Shown here: positions 1-5,972 of the stretch, piece by piece | Position numbering within the stretch: position 1 is the first letter of the stretch | Layout: every line of letters begins with the position of its first letter | NCBI GenBank assembly: GCA_002495535.1 | Contig: DAFX01000105.1 | Coordinates: 1-6,051, forward strand | DNA: 6,051 nucleotides | Direction of reading: 5' to 3' | Origin: Euryarchaeota archaeon UBA433 | Lineage (GTDB): Archaea; Thermoplasmatota; Poseidoniia; Poseidoniales; Poseidoniaceae | The notes under the pieces: generated by a model | Databases searched by the model: none | Told to the model about the DNA's origin: nothing | Seen by the model: only the letters and a program-made list of their open reading frames with translations | Made by a program: the position numbers and the translations under genes

Positions 1-48
1 CTGCATCGCCCACCAGCACCCAAGGCGAATGCGCATCGCGTTTGCGCT

Positions 49-1068
49 TTATCGGCGCCAGTGCTGAACGGTTTCTTCGCCCCACTGTTGGTTTTCACCC
101 CGTACCAGTCCCGATCGAAGAAGGACCTCGTCAGAGATGTTTGCTGCGACTGGTTGGGCGTGTTCGACATCGCTTTGAACCAAGAAAAATTCGTCAACCA
201 GTTTGGCTTCGAGGAAAGCGTGAACGGTTGTGGGTCCACCTTCAACAAGCAAACGTTGCACTTCTTGATCACCTAATTGATTCAGCAAGGGGACAAGGCC
301 GCGGAATCCCGTTGTCAGATGCAATGTTTCATGCTCGTCAGTGAGAACGACTGAGGATTTTGGAATACGATGGTGAGGGTCTATCACGATTCGGAGTGGC
401 TGACGATCTGTTTCAATCCTGCGAACGGTGAGAGACGGATCGTCCCGAGTCACCGTTTCTGCCCCAACAAGAACCGCATCGCATTCCATTCTCAACTTGT
501 GAACTTCATCGAGGCAAGCCTCAGAGGTGAAACGTTGAGCGTGCGCTGAGCGGTCATCAACTGAGCCATTGCAATCGACTGCCAACTTGACTGTGACCAT
601 TGGCCGTCGATGTTCGCACCAATGCATGAAAGGACGCATCTGAGCGCGAGCTTCTGTTTCAAGGAGGCCTTGACGGACGTCAATTCCTGCTTCCTCAAGC
701 ACTTGAAGGCCCGAACCACGTACGGTTGGGTTAGGGTCTTGATGAGCGACGATCACTTCCTTGATTCCTGCCCACATCAATGCCTCTGTACAAGGCGGGG
801 TGCGGCCAAAGTGATTGCACGGTTCGAGCGTGACATAGGCGGTAGCACCATTTGGTGAAAAGCCGTTTTTTTCCGCATCGTGAATCGCCATTTGTTCAGC
901 ATGCAGTCCTCCAAGGTGGTCGTGCCAGCCCTCAGCGATCACTTCGCCATCCTTGACCAAGACGCATCCTACGAGTGGATTGGGGCTTACCTTGCCCCTG
1001 CCCCGTTCTGCGACGGCCAGAGCGCGTGACATGAACGCATGTTCATCATCACTCCAAGGCTTCGCCAT
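49..1068 (-). CDS. ribD: Bifunctional riboflavin biosynthesis protein RibD (pyrimidine deaminase / reductase)
   Basis: RibD converts 2,5-diamino-6-ribosylamino-pyrimidinone 5'-phosphate to 5-amino-6-ribitylamino-uracil 5'-phosphate in two cytoplasmic steps, a zinc-dependent deamination and an NADPH-dependent reduction of the ribose. The 339-residue protein has both halves and a normal length for the fused family. The deaminase (about residues 5-145) shows the zinc/catalytic HAE at 56-58 and the zinc cysteines in EPCNHFGRTPPC (C84, C93). The reductase (about 155-335) shows KLAVDCNG at 161-168, TSEACLDEVHKLR at 181-193, TRDDPSLTVR at 207-216 and the late LVEGGPT at 274-280. The start at 1068 fits the usual short N-terminus before the deaminase; no strong Shine-Dalgarno sequence precedes it. 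It is divergent from the lipid kinase gene. Many archaea use separate deaminase and reductase proteins, so the fused bacterial-type form is notable if the host is archaeal. Function is recognised from motifs with high confidence. Confidence 0.95.
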   Translation of the reverse strand: MAKPWSDDEHAFMSRALAVAERGRGKVSPNPLVGCVLVKDGEVIAEGWHDHLGGLHAEQMAIHDAEKNGFSPNGATAYVTLEPCNHFGRTPPCTEALMWAGIKEVIVAHQDPNPTVRGSGLQVLEEAGIDVRQGLLETEARAQMRPFMHWCEHRRPMVTVKLAVDCNGSVDDRSAHAQRFTSEACLDEVHKLRMECDAVLVGAETVTRDDPSLTVRRIETDRQPLRIVIDPHHRIPKSSVVLTDEHETLHLTTGFRGLVPLLNQLGDQEVQRLLVEGGPTTVHAFLEAKLVDEFFLVQSDVEHAQPVAANISDEVLLRSGLVRGENQQWGEETVQHWRR

Positions 1069-1123
1069 GGTGATTCCACAACGGTCTGGTTCAAGACTCC
1101 TTGCTTTCGTCCTGCGCCGGACA

Positions 1124-1136
1124 GGGGTAAAATGGG
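1124..1136 (-). promoter_or_regulatory. Possible TATA-like promoter element for ribD
   Basis: On the minus strand this reads CCCATTTTACCCC, an AT-rich core in otherwise GC-rich sequence about 60 bases before the ribD start codon. With an archaeal TATA-to-start distance of about 25 bases it would give a leader of roughly 35 bases. This is a weak match judged by eye only. Confidence 0.2.
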
Positions 1137-1201
1137 AGGCTGCAAGACGATGGAGTTGTGATTTGTTTGTTTATGCAAAATGAATAGATATTCACCCGTT
1201 T

Positions 1202-1211
1202 CAAATATAGG
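1202..1211 (+). promoter_or_regulatory. Possible TATA box for the lipid kinase gene
   Basis: The sequence CAAATATAGG is the best TATA-like element in the divergent intergenic region. It lies about 55-65 bases before the preferred ATG at 1267, which suits an archaeal promoter with a short leader. A second AT-rich stretch, TTTATGCAAAA at about 1170-1180, is an alternative. If the element at 1202-1211 is real, translation cannot start at the upstream ATG at 1180. The rest of the gap (1069-1266) shows no clear RNA structure or repeat. Confidence 0.3.
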
Positions 1212-1266
1212 CATAATTCGTGACAAACGGGAAAGGGTTCAAACCAACAACCACCCTCTTGGGACT

Positions 1267-2331
1267 ATGGCCTCCAACAGCAATGCGACCTCACCTGTTG
1301 TCCTTGAATTCGAAGCAGACACCTCGACGCCGCAAAAGAAAGGCGCACACAAACCTGTTTTTGCTCAAGTGTTTTCTAAGAAAGCAAAGAAAGGAAAAAT
1401 CGCAAAACGGATCCACCTCCTGGTTAACCCGTACGCAGGGAACAAGAAGGGGCGGGCAACCGGAGAGAAGGCGAAGGCGCTGTTCATAGAACAAGGGTGC
1501 AAGGTAGAGACTTATTTTTCCGCTTACAGCGGCCACCTGATCCTCCTCGCAGCAGGAATTGAAGCGAAGGCGAACGATGTGTTTGCCGTTGTTGGTGGCG
1601 ACGGTAGCCTTTCAGAAGTGATCACTGGACGAATGCGAATCGGCGCTGAGAAGACAGAACTGTTTGGCTTAATCCCAGCAGGCACTGGCAATTCAATGGC
1701 CAACGACTTGGGGATTGGTCCAATTGAGCAAGCGGTTGAGGCGATCTTGAACGGAGCGCGCCAGTCCTTGGATTTGGCCAAAGTGGAAATGGTCAATGGG
1801 TTGCCTGGTGCCGAAGACGGTACGACAGTTCGTTACAGCCACAACCTCGTCACATGGGGCCTCGGTGTCGATTCGACCATCAAAGCAGAACGCATGCGGT
1901 GGATGGGGCCGATTCGATACGATGTTGGTATTCTCATGGCCATCATGGCCAACAACCGCAGGCAAGCGACCCTCACCATTGATGGCGTGACGATGGAAGA
2001 CGACTACACTCTTTTCTTGATTCAAAACAGTCAAACTGGCGGTTCAATGCTGCCCTTGGCACCTGGCGCATCGCTTGATGACGGGCTGATGGACATTGGA
2101 ATCCTCAAGAAAATGACTCGCAGGGACGTTCTCAAGGCGTTTGGTATGCTCAAGAAAGAAGGGCGGCACGTGTTCCACCCTCGAGTCGATTATCACCGCT
2201 TCAAAGAACTCTCGATCGAAACACCAAATCCCACAGCCATCAACGTCGATGGTGAGAACATTGGCTCCACACCGTTGAAGATGGAAGTGCTTCCCGGTGC
2301 AATTGAAATCTGCGTGCCCAAATCAGAATGA
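1267..2331 (+). CDS. Diacylglycerol/sphingosine kinase family protein (LCB5/YegS-like lipid kinase)
   Basis: This is a soluble or membrane-peripheral lipid kinase of the DAGK-catalytic family, expected to transfer phosphate from ATP to a lipid hydroxyl. Numbered from the ATG at 1267 (354 residues), the nucleotide-binding domain has NPYAG at 54-58, GGDGS at 110-114 (the family's GGDG nucleotide-binding loop) and PAGTGNS at 137-143. The C-terminal beta-rich domain has LAPGASLDDGLMDI at 264-277 and NVDGE at 326-330, as in YegS and sphingosine kinases. The first 48 residues or so are low-complexity and end in a lysine-rich stretch that may favour acidic membranes. An in-frame ATG at 1180 would add 29 residues, but these look non-coding and overlap a TATA-like element, so 1267 is preferred. 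There is no Shine-Dalgarno sequence at either start. The lipid substrate cannot be told from sequence; in an archaeon it might be an archaeol-type or scavenged lipid. The 3' end overlaps the convergent lipoprotein gene by 9 bases. Confidence 0.9.
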   Translation: MASNSNATSPVVLEFEADTSTPQKKGAHKPVFAQVFSKKAKKGKIAKRIHLLVNPYAGNKKGRATGEKAKALFIEQGCKVETYFSAYSGHLILLAAGIEAKANDVFAVVGGDGSLSEVITGRMRIGAEKTELFGLIPAGTGNSMANDLGIGPIEQAVEAILNGARQSLDLAKVEMVNGLPGAEDGTTVRYSHNLVTWGLGVDSTIKAERMRWMGPIRYDVGILMAIMANNRRQATLTIDGVTMEDDYTLFLIQNSQTGGSMLPLAPGASLDDGLMDIGILKKMTRRDVLKAFGMLKKEGRHVFHPRVDYHRFKELSIETPNPTAINVDGENIGSTPLKMEVLPGAIEICVPKSE

Positions 2332-3801
2332 GAAATCTGAGAAGTCTTCCTCTTCTTGGAAGGTTTCTTTCTGAGGTTTCGCAGCCGGTTGCCGGCGTTC
2401 AGGTTCAGCTTCAACCGGTTTTGCCACCGCTGCCTTGCGCTTTCTGACTGCCTTTTTCTTGGTTGGCTTTGGTTCCGGAGCAGAAGAACGAGTTGGGGCT
2501 ACACTGGTGAAATGTTCGCGCGGTCCCGGTTCTGGTTGCGAGGAAACGACACTGGTAGGTGCACTTGAAGTGCGCGCTGGCGCTTCCCAAACGTTGGCAT
2601 TGGAAGTTGGGACTGTGGGTTGTTGAGTCGTGGTTTGCTCCATGTTCATAGCCGCATCCGTAACAACGACGGACGATCCACCGCCCGTACTCTTGCGAGG
2701 GGCAGAATCAGAATCTGAAGAAAGGACGCTGTCTAAATCAAAACCTGCGAGAGCGTCGACCTTGTCCACTTTCTTCTTCTCAGGTTGGCTGTTTTTGGTT
2801 TGAGCGCGTTGTTCTGCTTTGCGGGTGGCTGGCGAAGTCATCCCAGTTGCTTTGGCTTTCTTGACGTCTTTCTTGACCTTCTTGATGTGATCCATACCTG
2901 CTTGACCGAGTAAGATTTTCATGGTGTCGCGAGCACCCTTCATCACGAACATCTTTGAGAGGATAAAAGCGCAAACAGCGCCACCGATACCGACAACGAA
3001 GAACATCATAACAAAACCTGTGCGGCCGAGCACAGGCACATCGCCGTGGACCCACTCATCGTCAGCTTCACCGTTTGGTGTGACCACCGCCCCGTCTAAT
3101 TTGATGCCAGTGACCATGACGAAGAGTTGCTCTCGATTTTGGTTGCCGATTAAGAGGGTGCAATCGTCGCTGGCAGTTTGACTGGAGTGGTACCCATAGG
3201 CATTGCTGGCATTGCTGGCGACCAGGTACCCCTCAACGGTGACAGCTTGGTGCCATTCACCTAAGGAGAGCAGACCGTCTTGGATGTGCTCAGTGGTGGG
3301 GATCAGACCAAGGATGTACCATCGGCTGTCTTCATCAGCATCTATTTCGTCTAAATCGACCGACCCGGCACCGGTTTGGGGATTGAGTGGATCGTTCCAT
3401 TCTTTCAAATCAACGCGGGAACCCTCGCCCTCGATCATCGCAGCTGCCTGCTTGAACGGCATGGAATGAATAGCAACGCTCGTGGTGATACCGTACTTGA
3501 TATCAGCAGTCTGATCGATGTGGGCATCGTACATTTGACTCGCTGCAAGATAGCCGGTGAATTTGATGGCCTGGCTTTTGTCGACCCCCAACTCTTCTTC
3601 ACCGGGTGAGCAACCAACAGATTGCAAATCCTCCACGGTGACTTTTTCTGGACCAAGGGTGCTTGTGAGGCTGGAAGAGGCGCGATCAAAATCAACCTCG
3701 ACCGCTCCATCCCCGGCGCCCCAAGAGGCTGTTGAAGGACCAAAGCAACCCGCGAGCAGCATGAGTCCCATCAGGGCAACGGCGAAGGCACCTCGGCGCA
3801 T
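2323..3801 (-). CDS. Unrecognised lipoprotein with one membrane helix and a long disordered cytoplasmic tail
   Basis: I do not recognise the family. The 492-residue product begins with a basic-hydrophobic signal ending in a lipobox, LAGC (residues 16-19), so Cys19 is probably lipid-modified outside the membrane. Residues about 20-258 form an acidic exported domain with only two further cysteines (C64, C214, possibly paired). It contains two similar short segments, FTGYLAAS at 81-88 and VEGYLVAS at 189-196, which may mark an internal repeat. A single hydrophobic helix spans about 262-284 and is followed by a lysine-rich stretch (KKVKKDVKKAK, 307-317), which by the positive-inside rule puts the remaining 200 or so residues in the cytoplasm. 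That tail is low-complexity (Ser, Thr, Pro, Gln, Lys, Glu) and ends in an acidic-aromatic EEEDFSDFSF. The start at 3801 is fixed by the signal peptide; no Shine-Dalgarno sequence is seen. It lies downstream of the tRNA-Ser and has no evident tie to the oxidase operon. A role in envelope sensing or scaffolding is only a guess. Confidence 0.85.
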   Translation of the reverse strand: MRRGAFAVALMGLMLLAGCFGPSTASWGAGDGAVEVDFDRASSSLTSTLGPEKVTVEDLQSVGCSPGEEELGVDKSQAIKFTGYLAASQMYDAHIDQTADIKYGITTSVAIHSMPFKQAAAMIEGEGSRVDLKEWNDPLNPQTGAGSVDLDEIDADEDSRWYILGLIPTTEHIQDGLLSLGEWHQAVTVEGYLVASNASNAYGYHSSQTASDDCTLLIGNQNREQLFVMVTGIKLDGAVVTPNGEADDEWVHGDVPVLGRTGFVMMFFVVGIGGAVCAFILSKMFVMKGARDTMKILLGQAGMDHIKKVKKDVKKAKATGMTSPATRKAEQRAQTKNSQPEKKKVDKVDALAGFDLDSVLSSDSDSAPRKSTGGGSSVVVTDAAMNMEQTTTQQPTVPTSNANVWEAPARTSSAPTSVVSSQPEPGPREHFTSVAPTRSSAPEPKPTKKKAVRKRKAAVAKPVEAEPERRQPAAKPQKETFQEEEDFSDFSF

Positions 3802-3875
3802 ATTTGCCCAAGGGGTGCTTTAGTTTGAGAACTCTTCCCTTCAATCCGCGTCAAGGGATTGACTGTTTGAGGATG

Positions 3876-3880
3876 AAAAA
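3876..3880 (-). terminator. Oligo-T terminator after tRNA-Ser
   Basis: The minus strand reads TTTTT starting three bases past the tRNA discriminator base. A short U tract without a hairpin is the usual archaeal termination signal. It would separate the tRNA from the lipoprotein gene, which starts 75 bases further on. Confidence 0.45.
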
Positions 3881-3882
3881 GG

Positions 3883-3965
3883 CGCAGAGAGAGGGATTCG
3901 AACCCCCGTGTCTAGGAGACAGTGGATTTCAAGTCCACCGCAATACCGGGCTATGCGATCTCTGC
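3883..3965 (-). tRNA. tRNA-Ser (anticodon UGA)
   Basis: The minus strand folds into a complete class II tRNA that decodes serine UCA codons and probably other UCN codons. The acceptor strands GCAGAGA (3965-3959) and TCTCTGC (3890-3884) pair in seven base pairs. A three-pair D stem GCA/TGC encloses a loop with the GG pair. The anticodon stem GTGGA/TCCAC holds loop CTTGAAA with anticodon TGA at 3931-3929. A long variable arm TGTCT-CCT-AGACA is typical of serine tRNAs, and the T arm is GGGGG-TTCGAAT-CCCTC with one G-U pair. The discriminator is G, as expected for tRNA-Ser. CCA is not encoded: the bases after the discriminator are CC and then a T run. No intron is present. It lies 59 bases after the SCO stop and may have its own promoter or be processed from the oxidase transcript. 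Confidence 0.95.
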
Positions 3966-4024
3966 AACAAACCAAGCGGGGCACCACCCCATGATACCGT
4001 TTTCGGCTCAGAAGTTTGCGCTGT

Positions 4025-5548
4025 TCACTCCAAAGAGTCCCGACGAGGTGCAACTGCAACAGCTGCCAATCCAAGGGCGGAGAGGGTGAGGGCGGTGGTC
4101 ATTCCAGGCAACCCGGCCGGAGAACTTGGGTCACTTGAGGTCCCAAGAGCACCCTCGACGTCGACAAGGAAGTCTTCAGCGCGCCAGGAATCTCCGGTCC
4201 ACGCTACGGTTGGCGTCATACCTTCCAGAATGTAGGTGATGGTCGAGTGCCCGACTGAATAATCGATTGCAGTTGGGTCGGTTGAAACGCATGATAGGCG
4301 GTCGTCTTCAGCCCACTCATAGCCTTCATCGCACATGCAGTGCTTGCTTGCACCCGAGCCCATTTCCCAACCGTGGTCGTTGCATACACCTGCTTCAACT
4401 TCTTCGCGCAGGGTCGCACCTGGCGGCGGGATGTCTGAAAGATTGGTCGAATTTGGTGACCATGCGATGTAGGTTGGTTCAACGATGCTGTCCATACCGA
4501 CTTCTGCAGCATCCCATGCTTCGCTCGTGGTGTTCCACGTCGAAAGGCGCCACCACCAGGAATAATCAGCGGGAGCTGCTACGTCATTGATGGATTCCAT
4601 GAAATGGCCAAATTGACTAGCGGGCATCGAGGTGTTGATCTCAGCGCCTGCAAAAGCACCCATTGAAAGATGCCACCCGTTCATACCACCAATGCTATGG
4701 TTGGCAGTGGTGTTGTCGGGAAATAGGATTTGCATGCTGGCATTTTCATCAGCCGGTGCGTTAAGCAGAGAGGTGTTGGCGTTTGAAGCCGCCCAAACCA
4801 ATTGATTATGTTCAAGGGCATCAATAGAATCGATCCCAACACTGGCTTCCTCCCATGCCATAGAGGATTCATTGTGGATTAAGAGGCTCCAATACCATGA
4901 GTAATCTGAGGGCGCTTCGATGCCCTCAATGGAGGTAATGTAGTGACCATATTGGCTATCGGTTGCGTTGATGTCCCACTCAGCATCATAAGCCATGGCT
5001 TGATGAAGTTCCCACCCTGTTGGGCTGAACATCAATTCTGTCGAATTTCCCGAAGTATCCACGTAGGTAACGGTCGGGTCATCGTTGACTTCGATGTGAG
5101 CGTCGATCACGGCTTGATCAACAAGGATTCCAAAGTTGCCATAGACGTCTGCAAGGACGTCCTTATCCCCCGTCAGGTGAGGCCATGAAACTCCGTGGCG
5201 CTCCGTGTAGGCGGTCAAGGCTTCAGGCGTGTCACGATCTGGATCAACAGAGATGGAAACGAACCCAACCCGTTCTGCATCAGCAGTGGAAAGGCCTTCT
5301 TGGACAAGGCGAAGGGATTGCGTGATGACAGGACACACATCTGGGCACGATGTGAAGATGAACGATACGACGGTGACGTCTGTATCAAGCATGGAGAAGG
5401 TGAAATTCTCACCGTTTTGGTCTGTGAGGGTAAAATCAACCACATCGTTTCGTGAGAGTTGGTGCCCCTTGTACGCCGTCGAAATTGGTGTTGCCGCCAC
5501 CAAGAGTGCTAGGCAGACGGCAAGAGCAAAAACTCGCTTGGAGAACAT
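4025..5548 (-). CDS. SCO1/SenC-like copper chaperone with a large extracellular insertion and a surface-sorting tail
   Basis: SCO proteins deliver copper to, or reduce the thiols of, the CuA centre of cytochrome oxidase outside the membrane. The 507-residue product has a signal peptide (1 to about 25, ending STA). It is followed by the first half of a SCO thioredoxin fold (about 31-148): VSFIFTSCPDVCP with metal cysteines C68 and C72, then FVSISVDPDRDTPEAL (96-111) and WPHLTGD (122-128). The usual histidine strand does not follow. Instead there are two related modules (about 155-262 and 266-373, with GHYITSIEG/GHFMESIND and APSDYSWYW/APADYSWWW) resembling DUF4430-type domains, and a four-cysteine EGF-like segment (C389, C404, C406, C420). 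Only then comes DYSVGHSTITYIL (429-441), which matches the SCO histidine strand (H434) and its last helix. Twelve N-X-S/T sequons suggest heavy glycosylation. The C-terminus has a Ser/Pro linker, then LPGM, a hydrophobic run and basic PRR, like PGF-CTERM. The start at 5548 is chosen because it begins the signal peptide; 47 bases separate it from the subunit IV stop. Confidence 0.9.
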   Translation of the reverse strand: MFSKRVFALAVCLALLVAATPISTAYKGHQLSRNDVVDFTLTDQNGENFTFSMLDTDVTVVSFIFTSCPDVCPVITQSLRLVQEGLSTADAERVGFVSISVDPDRDTPEALTAYTERHGVSWPHLTGDKDVLADVYGNFGILVDQAVIDAHIEVNDDPTVTYVDTSGNSTELMFSPTGWELHQAMAYDAEWDINATDSQYGHYITSIEGIEAPSDYSWYWSLLIHNESSMAWEEASVGIDSIDALEHNQLVWAASNANTSLLNAPADENASMQILFPDNTTANHSIGGMNGWHLSMGAFAGAEINTSMPASQFGHFMESINDVAAPADYSWWWRLSTWNTTSEAWDAAEVGMDSIVEPTYIAWSPNSTNLSDIPPPGATLREEVEAGVCNDHGWEMGSGASKHCMCDEGYEWAEDDRLSCVSTDPTAIDYSVGHSTITYILEGMTPTVAWTGDSWRAEDFLVDVEGALGTSSDPSSPAGLPGMTTALTLSALGLAAVAVAPRRDSLE

Positions 5549-5595
5549 GGCTGAACGCCCTGTTGGAACTGATTTCAATGTTATGCCGATTCGTT

Positions 5596-5961
5596 TTATC
5601 GTTCCGTTGCATACGACCAATCTGGCGTGCACCAACTTGGTAGACCAGTGACGCCTTCTGGATTGGATAGCCCGATGCCCCAAAGCATTAGAGCAACAAA
5701 GATCCAAGGGAACAAGAAGGTGATGTTGAACCACTTGTGTTCATCTCGCAAGTGCATGAAGAATGCTGCGATACCGTAGCCCTTGACAATGCCCACGCCT
5801 ATGAGGATGGCCCAAACAGCCGAGCGACTGATGTCAATATCTGTGCCTGGAACCTTTTCGAAGAAAACTGCTCCAAGTTCAAACAGAGTGAACACCATCA
5901 AGACGATGAAGTTCCAAAAGTAGATGTCTTTGCCCATGTATAAATTTGCGTGCTCTCCCAT
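5596..5961 (-). CDS. ctaF: Cytochrome c oxidase subunit IV (prokaryotic caa3-type, small membrane subunit)
   Basis: This small subunit has no cofactor and stabilises the heme-copper oxidase core in the membrane. The 121-residue protein has three hydrophobic helices at about 16-34, 47-69 and 77-97. The second ends in the family signature KGYGIAAFFMHLRDE (60-74), close to the common K-x-x-x-x-A-x-F-F-M-H-L pattern of prokaryotic subunit IV. The length is normal. The start at 5961 is preceded by a clear Shine-Dalgarno sequence that overlaps the stop of the subunit III gene, 9 bases upstream, so the two are almost certainly co-transcribed and probably translationally coupled. The SCO gene follows after 47 bases on the same strand. 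The C-terminal tail (98-121) ends in a Trp-rich polar stretch that I cannot assign. Confidence 0.9.
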   Translation of the reverse strand: MGEHANLYMGKDIYFWNFIVLMVFTLFELGAVFFEKVPGTDIDISRSAVWAILIGVGIVKGYGIAAFFMHLRDEHKWFNITFLFPWIFVALMLWGIGLSNPEGVTGLPSWCTPDWSYATER

Positions 5962-5965
5962 AATC

Positions 5966-5972
5966 TCACCTC
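5966..5972 (-). promoter_or_regulatory. Shine-Dalgarno sequence for subunit IV, overlapping the subunit III stop
   Basis: The minus strand reads GAGGTGA four bases before the ATG at 5961. It matches the prokaryotic anti-Shine-Dalgarno sequence well, and its first two bases are the last two of the subunit III TGA stop. It is the only strong ribosome binding site seen in the window and supports translational coupling within the oxidase operon. Confidence 0.8.

Noticed and set aside
1..48. Possible start of a further minus-strand gene downstream of ribD, for example from ATG at 36, or from GTG at 85 in another frame that reads SPWVLVGDA near the edge.
   Set aside because: Too short to choose a frame or recognise a product, and no ribosome binding site is seen.
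1069..1179. FMN riboswitch upstream of ribD.
   Set aside because: The 111-base stretch shows none of the conserved RFN-element blocks and is too short together with a promoter.
1180..1266. Upstream in-frame ATG at 1180 as the start of the lipid kinase.
   Set aside because: The added 29 residues look like translated intergenic DNA, lack a ribosome binding site and cover the best TATA-like element. It is kept as an alternative only.
3978..3990. Small hairpin GGGG-CACCA-CCCC between the SCO gene and the tRNA, as a terminator.
   Set aside because: The stem has only four pairs with no T run after it on either strand, so it may be chance in GC-rich sequence.
3804..4235. Plus-strand open frame of 143 codons.
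   Set aside because: It runs antisense through the tRNA-Ser and into the SCO gene and has no recognisable protein features.
5549..5734. Upstream extension of the SCO reading frame to an ATG at 5734, adding 62 residues.
   Set aside because: The extension overlaps most of the subunit IV 3' half and reads as non-protein-like sequence. The ATG at 5548 begins a proper signal peptide.
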